Assembly (NCBI GenBank): GCA_964534095.1
Contig: CAZHPF010000008.1
Span: 1-20,050 of the forward strand
Length of the DNA: 20,050 nt
Origin: CALMSM01 sp964534095
Lineage (GTDB): Bacteria; Patescibacteriota; Saccharimonadia; Saccharimonadales; CALMSM01
Direction of reading: 5' to 3'
Positions 1 to 6,543 of the stretch are shown here, one piece after another. The first letter of the stretch is position 1, and each line of letters opens with the position of its first letter. The position numbers and the translations under genes are program-made. The notes below the pieces were generated by a model that saw only the letters and a program-made list of their open reading frames with translations, was not told the origin of the DNA and searched no databases.

Positions 1-275
1 GCCGGCAGACCGTGGCAGTCCCAGCCCCACACTCGCTCTACGCGCTTACCTTTCATGGTTTGGTAGCGAGGAATCGCATCTTTCACTACCGAAGTAAGAA
101 GCGTACCGTGGTGTGGTACACCGGTGATGAACGGTGGCCCATCATAAAATACATAGCTGTTTTTTTTCGGTCGCATTTCAATAGACTTTTCAAAAGTCTT
201 ATTTTTCTTCCACTGCTTTACCAAGTCTTTTTCATACTCAAGCGCTCGCCGTCGTGTGCCTGCCTTAAACTTCAT
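1..275 (-). CDS. ileS: Isoleucyl-tRNA synthetase, N-terminal part (runs off window start)
   Basis: Class I aminoacyl-tRNA synthetase that charges tRNA-Ile in the cytoplasm. Only the first 91 residues are present; the rest lies beyond base 1. The reading frame contains the class I active-site entrance YDGPPFITGVPHHGTLL at about residues 44-60. HHGT is the HIGH-motif variant, and WGWDCHGLP follows near residue 83. This Y-D-G-P-P-F and W-G-W-D-C-H-G-L-P combination is characteristic of IleRS, probably the eukaryote-like type 2 clade (family knowledge, not tested). The ATG at 275 is preceded by a GAGGAGAGGG Shine-Dalgarno stretch. It overlaps the upstream methyltransferase stop as ATGA, so the two genes are co-transcribed and probably translationally coupled. 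The leader at 1069-1268 looks like a T-box, the standard control element for such a synthetase. Nothing in the visible part suggests a defect. Confidence 0.93.
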   Translation of the reverse strand, partial: MKFKAGTRRRALEYEKDLVKQWKKNKTFEKSIEMRPKKNSYVFYDGPPFITGVPHHGTLLTSVVKDAIPRYQTMKGKRVERVWGWDCHGLP

Positions 276-1048
276 TTGTTTGTCCCTCTCCTCTTATATA
301 TAAAATGCAACATCTGACCCATTGCCTTTACGAGCGGATCTTTACCTAGGGTTTCTTCAATTTCTAAAATAGTTTCTATTTCCCCCGCACTCAATGAGCG
401 TACCGGTCGATCATCATAATCACTTCCGATTCTTACGCCATGCCAATCAATCAACTGAAGATCCGTTTCGCTAATAAGATTTTTGATATCATCTGGTTCT
501 ACAGCTAAAACATCTTCACCTAAGTTATTTATGTGCCTGTGTGTTTGCAAAAGAAGTTGGGCGGCCTGAGTATCCTTTTTTGCCATAATACGTTGCATAG
601 AGCCAAAGTAGCCTTTGGTCAAAATAGAGACAATACCGCCTTTCTTCACACTATTTGCGAGTAGCTTAACATGTACGTTAGGATTTTTAAGATACATTAA
701 AACACCATGAGAAAGCACCAAATCAAAAGTATTCATGCGTACGGCCTCACAATCAGCAGGATCTTCACAATAGATTGATACTTGATTACCAACGTTATAT
801 TCAATGATACGTTCGTTGGCTTTATCTGTCATATTTCTTGAAGGGTCGACAAGCGTTACTTTATGACCCAGCCTTGCTAGCCACACCGCATCACGACCAT
901 CACCGCCACCAACATCTAAAATATTCAGTTTTGTCTTTGGAAGATAAGGTTGTAGCTGTTTGCGTACTAGTTCTTCTCGAACATAACCACGGACTTTACT
1001 GTAGTAATCTACAAACCTGTCTCCAACTGTATCAAATGCCTCTGTCAT
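272..1048 (-). CDS. Class I SAM-dependent methyltransferase, CmoM/SmtA-like
   Basis: A 258-residue Rossmann-fold methyltransferase. Motif I is ILDVGGGDGRDA (about residues 43-54), the acidic end of strand 2 is VTLVDPS, and motif IV-like FDLVLSHGVLMYL follows. From memory of the family, the layout resembles CmoM (formerly SmtA), which methylates cmo5U at tRNA wobble position 34. Shared points are the N-terminal FDTVGDRFVDYY, LDVGGGDG, a GVRxxxDY segment, and a C-terminal acidic helix ending in LVKAMGQMLHFIYKR, like the YITLGRYIH end of CmoM. The resemblance is inferred; the substrate is unproven. The frame is open further upstream, but I chose the ATG at 1048. It has AAAGG 8-12 bases before it, and the upstream extension would run through the T-box terminator. 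The stop overlaps the ileS start (ATGA). The gene sits between the T-box leader and ileS, so it should be induced by uncharged tRNA-Ile. Confidence 0.85.
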   Translation of the reverse strand: MTEAFDTVGDRFVDYYSKVRGYVREELVRKQLQPYLPKTKLNILDVGGGDGRDAVWLARLGHKVTLVDPSRNMTDKANERIIEYNVGNQVSIYCEDPADCEAVRMNTFDLVLSHGVLMYLKNPNVHVKLLANSVKKGGIVSILTKGYFGSMQRIMAKKDTQAAQLLLQTHRHINNLGEDVLAVEPDDIKNLISETDLQLIDWHGVRIGSDYDDRPVRSLSAGEIETILEIEETLGKDPLVKAMGQMLHFIYKRRGTNK

Positions 1049-1068
1049 TATTTTGCCTTTCTTGAAAC

Positions 1069-1139
1069 AAAAAATCACTTCTTCTAGCTGCCAGATCCCA
1101 ATTGCGGGAGGTACCATCTGGCTTCCAAAAGAAGTGATT
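1069..1139 (-). terminator. Attenuator terminator of the T-box leader
   Basis: On the minus strand AATCACTTCTT (1139-1129) pairs perfectly with AAGAAGTGATT (1083-1073), followed by T6 (1074-1069). Unusually, the stem encloses the whole antiterminator hairpin (1090-1122) rather than sharing a strand with it. A short competing hairpin AAGTG/CACTT (1151-1132) could tie up the 5' terminator strand. The Shine-Dalgarno site and ATG of the methyltransferase lie just downstream, so readthrough is needed for expression of the operon. Confidence 0.75.
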
Positions 1140-1268
1140 CTTTTAGCACTTAGTTATTCAGTCTTACGGGCTGATTCCGACGAGTTCTACTTTGTTTGCA
1201 CAACATTTCTTCTCGCAACATTCGTGGGTGATAACCACTCATCTGCTACACAGCAGAGCGTCTTTACT
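1069..1268 (-). promoter_or_regulatory. T-box riboswitch leader (predicted, Ile specifier ATC)
   Basis: The transcribed leader ahead of the methyltransferase-ileS operon has a T-box-type antiterminator. Helix GCCAGA/TCTGGC (1090-1122) is followed by the bulge TGGTACC (1110-1116) and then an inner helix TCCC/GGGA. In T-boxes the TGGN bulge pairs with the tRNA acceptor end. Here N is T, which fits the A73 discriminator of tRNA-Ile. Upstream, GTGG-TTATCAC-CCAC (around 1224-1238) offers an ATC isoleucine specifier followed by A in a short hairpin, reminiscent of the short Stem I of actinobacterial ileS leaders. A perfect 11-bp terminator stem plus T6 follows. The antiterminator and specifier are seen; the full Stem I/II fold and the class assignment are inference. 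An ileS operon downstream is strong context. Confidence 0.72.
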
Positions 1269-1274
1269 AGTTTT

Positions 1275-1303
1275 AGTGTAGTTAATGAAGCGCTAAAAAG
1301 CAA
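1275..1303 (-). promoter_or_regulatory. Promoter of the T-box/ileS operon
   Basis: On the minus strand TTGCTT (1303-1298), a 17-bp spacer and TACACT (1280-1275) form a moderate sigma-70-type promoter. The start would be near 1268, just ahead of the T-box specifier region. It overlaps the stop codon of the upstream thioredoxin-fold gene and sits inside an inverted repeat (1276-1309). Confidence 0.55.
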
Positions 1304-1309
1304 CTACAC
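1276..1309. repeat. 8-bp inverted repeat across the ileS-operon promoter
   Basis: GTGTAGTT (1276-1283) and AACTACAC (1302-1309) are perfect 8-bp arms with an 18-base centre that contains the palindrome AGCGCT. The arms cover the candidate -10 and -35 elements. It could be an operator, or an RNA hairpin at the end of the upstream gene. No T-tract follows, so it is a poor intrinsic terminator. Confidence 0.4.
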
Positions 1310-1570
1310 CATGCGGGCATAGCCTGCGACTTCATCCATCAGTGGCAGTACGTCTCCCTGCCAATACTGAGCTAAGCCTCCGTTGCCCTCTATAGCTAAT
1401 AGTGCCGGATACTGTACGACATCATAAAGACGAGCCATTTCAGCTCCTTCTTTAGTATCCACACTAACTAATTCTATTATGGCAGAGCGTGTTCTGTTGA
1501 ACTCCTGAGCATACTCTTCTACTAAACGTCGATGCTCAGATGCTGGGTGATAGAGAAAGCATAACCTCAT
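1304..1570 (-). CDS. Small thioredoxin-fold protein without CxxC
   Basis: An 88-residue protein beginning 24 bases after the nrdJ stop, so probably its operon partner. A beta-strand MRLCFLYHP, a helix, a strand AIIELVSVDT, and a segment VQYPALLAIEG match a thioredoxin/glutaredoxin-like fold. The YP corresponds to the conserved cis-proline turn. The position where thioredoxins carry CxxC reads HPAS, and the only cysteine is Cys4 in the first strand. Classical dithiol reduction is therefore not expected. Next to a ribonucleotide reductase one would look for a redoxin electron donor, but the missing cysteines argue against that simple role. It may be a structural or binding derivative. The start at 1570 is the only sensible one; a weak GGGTG stretch precedes it. 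Fold assignment is inference from short motifs. Confidence 0.7.
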   Translation of the reverse strand: MRLCFLYHPASEHRRLVEEYAQEFNRTRSAIIELVSVDTKEGAEMARLYDVVQYPALLAIEGNGGLAQYWQGDVLPLMDEVAGYARMV

Positions 1571-1594
1571 ATCACCCAGTCTATCACAGCCTCT

Positions 1595-4384
1595 CTACGA
1601 ACAGCCAGTGGTACTACCACAGGACGTACAGACATAGCAGCTTCCAGCTTTTTGCGTCTGGTTACCGCAGTTGAAGCACATTGGCGCAGCATCGTCGTTT
1701 TTATGAGCCGCGCGATCCGGTTCCTCACGTTTTACAGGTGCGACTGGAGTAACAACAGGTGGCTGCGATACGTTTGTAGGGACAGATGCTTCTGGGGTCT
1801 TGGTTTCTTCCCGTAACGGTTCCTCAAGCAGGCTCGTTTGCGCCTCGGGCATATCGTCAATTGAGGCTAAGCCAAGCTCCAGCCGATCATCAAACGATAG
1901 ATAAGTCTTACCGAGCTTACGGAAAATATAGTCAACCATCGAGGATGCCGTACGAATCTCCGGATCATCTGTAACCCCGCTTGGTGCAAAGCTCATATGA
2001 CTGAAGTTACGTATATACGCTTTAAGTGGTACTCCATACTGTAGTCCGTAGCTAATGCTAATCGCAAATGCATCGATCAAACCGCGAAGAGTTGAGCCGT
2101 GTTTGGAAGTGCTGATGAACAACTCGCCTGGCGTACCATCATCGTATTCTCCGACGGTGAAGAAACCCTTACTGTCTGCAATCTGAAAGCTAAATGTCTT
2201 GGAGTTTCTGGTTTTAGGCAGCTTACGGCGCACAGCGCCTTTTACAATGAATTTATCATTTACATTGTCTAGGGTTTCGGTTGGAGTATCTTGTTTGTCT
2301 CCATCCTTTTTGGCCATACTAAGTGGCTGAGCAACCTTACAGTTATCGCGATAGATAGCGACTGCCTTAAGCCCTAATTTCCATGACTCCATATGAAGCT
2401 GCTCGATTTCTTCGATGGTAGCATTTTCTGGCATATTCACTGTTTTACTAATAGCTCCGGAGATGAACGGCTGAACAGCCGCCATCATTTTGACGTGCCC
2501 CATATAGTGGATCGAGTTATCTCCCATAGAGCAAGAGAAGACGGCCTCATGTTCTTTTTTGAGGTGTGGTGCGCCAAGTATTGTCTTTTCTACATCGATA
2601 TATTCCACAATATCCCCTACTTGCTGGGAAGTATAGCCCAGCACCCTGAGCGCGCGCGGCACTGTTTGGTTAACGATGCTCATGGTTCCACCACCCACAA
2701 GTTTTTTAACTTTTACAAGTCCCAGGTCTGGCTCAACCCCAGTTGTGTCGCAATCCATCATAAGGCCTATCGTACCGGTAGGGGCTAGCACGCTTGCCTG
2801 GGAGTTACGAACACCATACTTTTCGCCTAGTTCAACGGCCTCGTCCCAAGCCGCAGTAGCCGCATTAAGAAGGTCTTCAGCCACCAAACTTGCATCAATC
2901 TTAGAGACCTCTTCACGGTGCTGCTTCAACACGTTAATCACTCCCTCGCGATCTTTGTGAAAGCCAGTGAACGGACCAACTTTATTTGCCATACGGGCAC
3001 TGGTAGCATAAGAATGTCCCGTTAGAATTGCAGTGATAGCGGCAGCTTGAGCACGGCCTTCATCAGAGTCATACGGCAAGCCTTGAGCCATTAGCATAGC
3101 ACCAAGGTTAGCATATCCGATACCAAGTTCACGATATGCCTTTGCGTTCTTTGTAATACTTTCCGTTGGGTATTCGCTATATCCAACCAGTATTTCTTGG
3201 GCAGTAAAAATGTGCTCAACTGTATGCTTAAACGCATCCACATCGAAAGTACCGTCCTCATTAAGGTATTTCAGAAGGTTAATCGACGCTAAGTTACAAG
3301 CAGAATTATCCAAATGCATATACTCACTGCATGGATTACTGCCATTAATACGGCCAGCCTTTGGAGTAGTGTGCCACCTGTTTATAGTGGTATCGAACTG
3401 CAAACCCGGGTCGGCGCATTCCCAGGCACTCTCAGCAATTTGTCGCCAAAGGTCGCGCGCTTTAACTGTTTTATAGACTTTTTTGTCTTTGACGCCTACG
3501 AGTTCCCAATCAAGATCCTTTTCAACGGCACGCATAAATTCGTCAGTAACACGAACTGAATTATTGGCGTTCTGGTACTGTACGCTAAAGATATCTTTAC
3601 CATCTAGGCTCATATCAAAACCGGCTTCTTGAAGAACTCGAGCTTTACGCTCTTCGATAGCTTTTGACCAAATAAATTCCTCAACATCGGGATGAGTAAC
3701 GTTCAGGATGACCATCTTAGCAGCACGGCGTGTTTTACCACCAGACTTTATAGCACCAGCCGACGCGTCTGCGCCACGCATAAAACTCATAGGGCCAGAT
3801 GATGTACCGGCGCTTTTCCCTAAAGGCTCATAGCTTGAACGAATAGTGCTGATGTTAACACCCGAGCCAGACCCTCCCTTAAAAATAGTTCCTTCTTCTT
3901 TGTACCAGTTAAGAATAGACGGCATGGTGTCCTCTACGGCTAAAATGAAGCAGGCACTTGCTTGCTGAGCACGTTCAAGAGCCCCAATATTAAACCAAAC
4001 CGGCGAATTAAAGGCGGCTCGCTGGCTAGCTAAAATGTACTTGAGCTCCTCACGGAAATCTTCTGCCTCGTCATTGGTTTGGAAGTATCCTTCTTGCAAT
4101 CCTTGGCGCGTAATAGTATCGACAACTCGATCAATCAGATGTTTTAGTGAGCTTTCACGTTCAGGAGTACCTGGAGTACCACTAAAGTATTTTTGCGCTA
4201 CGATATTAATAGCGTTAATTGAAAAGTCTTCCGGGAACTCAACATCCCGTTGCTCGAAAACTGCTTTGCCAGTCATCGGATTTACGATAATAGAATTTCG
4301 TTTTACCCATTTGAGCTGATCATACCCTTTACTCTTTGCTGGCGTAAAAAACCGCCTGCGTTCCAGGATTGCTGTTTGTCCCAT
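1595..4384 (-). CDS. nrdJ: Adenosylcobalamin-dependent ribonucleoside-diphosphate reductase (class II)
   Basis: Class II ribonucleotide reductase, which makes deoxynucleotides using a cobalamin-generated thiyl radical, with no oxygen requirement. The 929-residue length is typical of long bacterial NrdJ. Visible active-site elements are Cys145 in SACF; NPCSE at 350-354 with Asn350, the presumed thiyl Cys352 and Glu354; and Cys363 in SACNLASINL. The Cys352-Cys363 spacing of 11 matches the characterised Thermotoga enzyme from memory. APTGTIGLMMDCDTTGVEPD carries the later barrel motifs. The C-terminus (about 900-929) is a cysteine-rich tail with repeated CxxC-like pairs, the mobile tail that re-reduces the active site and may bind zinc. 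A Pro-rich linker precedes it. The ATG at 4384 has GAGGG upstream. It follows nrdR and has its own promoter (4481-4510). Cobalamin must be imported or salvaged; no synthesis genes are seen here. Confidence 0.97.
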   Translation of the reverse strand: MGQTAILERRRFFTPAKSKGYDQLKWVKRNSIIVNPMTGKAVFEQRDVEFPEDFSINAINIVAQKYFSGTPGTPERESSLKHLIDRVVDTITRQGLQEGYFQTNDEAEDFREELKYILASQRAAFNSPVWFNIGALERAQQASACFILAVEDTMPSILNWYKEEGTIFKGGSGSGVNISTIRSSYEPLGKSAGTSSGPMSFMRGADASAGAIKSGGKTRRAAKMVILNVTHPDVEEFIWSKAIEERKARVLQEAGFDMSLDGKDIFSVQYQNANNSVRVTDEFMRAVEKDLDWELVGVKDKKVYKTVKARDLWRQIAESAWECADPGLQFDTTINRWHTTPKAGRINGSNPCSEYMHLDNSACNLASINLLKYLNEDGTFDVDAFKHTVEHIFTAQEILVGYSEYPTESITKNAKAYRELGIGYANLGAMLMAQGLPYDSDEGRAQAAAITAILTGHSYATSARMANKVGPFTGFHKDREGVINVLKQHREEVSKIDASLVAEDLLNAATAAWDEAVELGEKYGVRNSQASVLAPTGTIGLMMDCDTTGVEPDLGLVKVKKLVGGGTMSIVNQTVPRALRVLGYTSQQVGDIVEYIDVEKTILGAPHLKKEHEAVFSCSMGDNSIHYMGHVKMMAAVQPFISGAISKTVNMPENATIEEIEQLHMESWKLGLKAVAIYRDNCKVAQPLSMAKKDGDKQDTPTETLDNVNDKFIVKGAVRRKLPKTRNSKTFSFQIADSKGFFTVGEYDDGTPGELFISTSKHGSTLRGLIDAFAISISYGLQYGVPLKAYIRNFSHMSFAPSGVTDDPEIRTASSMVDYIFRKLGKTYLSFDDRLELGLASIDDMPEAQTSLLEEPLREETKTPEASVPTNVSQPPVVTPVAPVKREEPDRAAHKNDDAAPMCFNCGNQTQKAGSCYVCTSCGSTTGCS

Positions 4385-4480
4385 AATATACCCTCACTTA
4401 TTTTTAAACTGTTAGTATTGTTTTTGTTAGAGTTCCAGATGCTGCCGCTCTCAAGACAGTATCAGCTCTTTGTAGCTCGC

Positions 4481-4510
4481 AGTATAATACGAAAAACAAA
4501 GAACTGACAA
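4481..4510 (-). promoter_or_regulatory. Promoter for nrdJ
   Basis: On the minus strand TTGTCA (4510-4505), an 18-bp spacer and TATACT (4486-4481) each match the sigma-70 consensus at five of six positions. It begins 6 bases past the nrdR stop and predicts a leader of about 90 bases. I see no NrdR box over it, so nrdJ may receive both NrdR-controlled readthrough and independent transcription. Confidence 0.65.
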
Positions 4511-4515
4511 ATCTT

Positions 4516-4989
4516 TTAGACAGCAGATTGGTCAACTTTGCGCTTGCGTATTTGCAGTAGCTCTTTTTCAAAACCAGCGATATCCTTAAACCTACGATAT
4601 ACGCTTGCAAACCGCACATACGCAACTTCATTCAAGGCTGCAAGTCTCTCCATAATCATTTCGCCCAGCTTAGCTGTTTGAACTTCTTGGTCTCCACAGG
4701 CATAGAGTTCTTTTTCTATGCCAGAGACAAGTTGTTCGAGCTGTAGGCTAGTAACCGGAGTTTTCTCACAAGCTCTGTAGAGACCCGCTAGCAGTTTGTC
4801 TCGATTAAAGAGCTCCCGTACACCATTATTTTTAATAACGATGAGTTGGGGACGTTCTACCCGTTCATACGTAGTAAACCGATATCCGCATGCGGGACAT
4901 GCTCGGCGTCGGCGAATCGTTTCACCTTCGTTTGCATCTCTCGACTCAATAACCTTTGTGTCTGCCGACGAGCATTGATTGCATTTCAT
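4516..4989 (-). CDS. nrdR: Transcriptional repressor NrdR
   Basis: Nucleotide-sensing repressor of ribonucleotide reductase genes. The 157-residue length is normal. The N-terminal zinc ribbon shows CxxC at Cys3/Cys6 and CPACG at Cys31/Cys34, followed by the family-typical YRFTTYERVERP. An ATP-cone domain covers about residues 48-138 (VIKNNGVRELFNRDKLLAGLYRACEK onward), where ATP/dATP binding sets DNA affinity. The ATG at 4989 has GGGAGAGG 6-13 bases upstream. It lies directly before its expected target nrdJ, and its own promoter carries two NrdR-box-like palindromes. Autoregulation is therefore likely, with co-control of nrdJ by readthrough. The family, domains and neighbour all agree. Confidence 0.97.
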   Translation of the reverse strand: MKCNQCSSADTKVIESRDANEGETIRRRRACPACGYRFTTYERVERPQLIVIKNNGVRELFNRDKLLAGLYRACEKTPVTSLQLEQLVSGIEKELYACGDQEVQTAKLGEMIMERLAALNEVAYVRFASVYRRFKDIAGFEKELLQIRKRKVDQSAV

Positions 4990-5048
4990 AGTGCCTCTCC
5001 CTGCTCAATTTATGTATTCAATCTGAATGTACGATGGCTATACCCTTA

Positions 5049-5097
5049 TCCCTATATATAGCGCTTATATATCAAATGATAGTCCTATATACAGCGC
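5049..5097 (-). promoter_or_regulatory. Tandem NrdR boxes
   Basis: Two related 16-bp near-palindromes lie at 5082-5097 (GCGCTGTATATAGGAC on minus) and 5049-5064 (GCGCTATATATAGGGA). Against the known NrdR box ACACWATATATWGTGT I count 10 and 12 matches. They are 33 bp apart, about three helical turns, as NrdR pairs usually are. The first fills the -35/-10 spacer of the nrdR promoter and the second lies just past the -10, a layout expected for repression. Confidence 0.78.
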
Positions 5098-5104
5098 TTT
5101 GCAA
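5076..5104 (-). promoter_or_regulatory. Promoter of nrdR
   Basis: On the minus strand TTGCAA (5104-5099), a 17-bp spacer and TATCAT (5081-5076). The spacer is almost exactly one NrdR box, and the second box overlaps the predicted start region. It lies in the 157-bp gap after ftsZ, which has no clear intrinsic terminator. Confidence 0.65.
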
Positions 5105-5146
5105 GCAAAAAGTGGTGTATTATTTACTGCCTCTACCCCTGTTAAA

Positions 5147-6466
5147 TTACGAATTTTCGGTGTCGGTATCAGAATCGTTGGATTTTTCGGCTTTATCTTG
5201 GTTTTGTTGCTTACGTCGTCCAAGCCGTCGCAAGAAAGATGGCTTTTCTAGCTCATCATCCTCTAATGTTCCAATGATTGTCTGCCCAGGTTTAGCGGAG
5301 TGAGACTCGTCATCAGACGAATCAAGCGTCCAAATGTTAGGGATGGGTTTCTCTTGGTCAACAATATTCTCAGGTGTAGCATCATTGTCCTGAAGGTTCA
5401 TGTCAAGATTGTCGACATCTTTCTCTGCCTGGTTAGCCGTGGTATCGTCTGCTGCTATGGCCGAAAATGTACCCGAAAGCGCCCTGGAAGGAGTTACTCT
5501 ATTAGTGTAGTACGCATCATCAAACCCTGTGGCCACCACAGTTATAATAATTTCACCTTCAAGCTCTGGATTAATAGTGGCACCAAATATAATATTTGCC
5601 TCAGGGTCTGCCGCAGTAGTAATCGTTTCGGCAGCCTGGTTAACCTCGTGCATTGACATGTCACTGCCGCCAATAACGTTAAAGAGTATACCTCGTGCCC
5701 CGTCTATAGAAACTTCTAGCAAAGGTGATTCAATTGCTTGTTGCGCAGCGTGAGTCGCACGCTCTTCGCCGCTTGCCCGGCCAATACCCATCAGAGCCGA
5801 CCCTGCATGGCTCATCACCGTCCGAACATCAGCAAAGTCAAGATTAATCAACCCATGGACAGTAATCAAATCAGAAATACCTTGTACTCCCTGTCGCAGT
5901 ACATCATCGGCCACTTTAAAAGCTTCCAGCAAAGGCGTCTGGCGATCAATGGTTTGCAGCAACCTATCGTTAGGTATAGTAATGAGTGTATCGACTGATT
6001 TACGCAGATTATCGATGGCAAGCATTGCGTTTCGACGTCGTTTTTCCCCTTCGAACGCAAAGGGTTTTGTAGCAAATCCGACAACGAGGGCACCTGCTTC
6101 TTGAGCAGCTTGGGCTACCACATGGCCAGCTCCACTGCCTGTACCACCTCCTGCTCCAATAGTAATAAATACCATATCGGCACCATCAACCGCCTTACGA
6201 ATTTCTTCTATTGATTCCTGCGCGGCCTTTTGTCCTACAGACGGGTCTGCGCCTGCTCCCAAGCCACGCGTAGTGTCCCGACCGATGTGAATCTTTGTTT
6301 GTGCTTTTGAGTGATGGACTGCCTGGGCATCCGTATTTACCACAATGAACTCTACTCCATCCACGCCCGCTTCTATCATACGATTTACCGCAGCACCACC
6401 GGCGCCACCAATCCCTATAACTTTTATACGAGCAAACGTCTCTATTGCTGGGTTAACTTGCGGCAT
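5147..6466 (-). CDS. ftsZ: Cell division protein FtsZ
   Basis: Tubulin-like GTPase that forms the cytokinetic ring. The N-terminal strand IKVIGIGGAGGAAVNRM (about 14-30) starts the nucleotide fold. The tubulin signature is GGGTGSG at 106-112 (many FtsZ have GGGTGTG). The catalytic T7 loop is seen as NLDFADV near residue 209. After the globular core (about residue 320) comes an acidic, polar linker. A basic-hydrophobic peptide KPSFLRRLGRRK near residue 408 resembles the conserved C-terminal peptide that docks on FtsA. Unusually, about 20 acidic/polar residues follow it. The 439-residue length is somewhat long because of the linker. The ATG at 6466 has GAGGGA upstream. It follows ftsA by 77 bases, the classical ftsA-ftsZ pair. 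Confidence 0.97.
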   Translation of the reverse strand: MPQVNPAIETFARIKVIGIGGAGGAAVNRMIEAGVDGVEFIVVNTDAQAVHHSKAQTKIHIGRDTTRGLGAGADPSVGQKAAQESIEEIRKAVDGADMVFITIGAGGGTGSGAGHVVAQAAQEAGALVVGFATKPFAFEGEKRRRNAMLAIDNLRKSVDTLITIPNDRLLQTIDRQTPLLEAFKVADDVLRQGVQGISDLITVHGLINLDFADVRTVMSHAGSALMGIGRASGEERATHAAQQAIESPLLEVSIDGARGILFNVIGGSDMSMHEVNQAAETITTAADPEANIIFGATINPELEGEIIITVVATGFDDAYYTNRVTPSRALSGTFSAIAADDTTANQAEKDVDNLDMNLQDNDATPENIVDQEKPIPNIWTLDSSDDESHSAKPGQTIIGTLEDDELEKPSFLRRLGRRKQQNQDKAEKSNDSDTDTENS

Positions 6467-6543
6467 TACTTCCCTCTTCCTCCATAACTATACGGTGAAG
6501 TATAACAGTACCTGATTGTCTTCACAACCGTTTCCTATCCTCT

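Noticed and set aside
12..317. Open frame on the plus strand over the ileS start
   Set aside because: It is antisense to a clear IleRS N-terminus with class I motifs and a Shine-Dalgarno site; no independent support.
1049..1117. Longer methyltransferase start upstream of 1048
   Set aside because: The extra codons are the T-box antiterminator and terminator; the internal ATG has a Shine-Dalgarno site and gives the family-like N-terminus.
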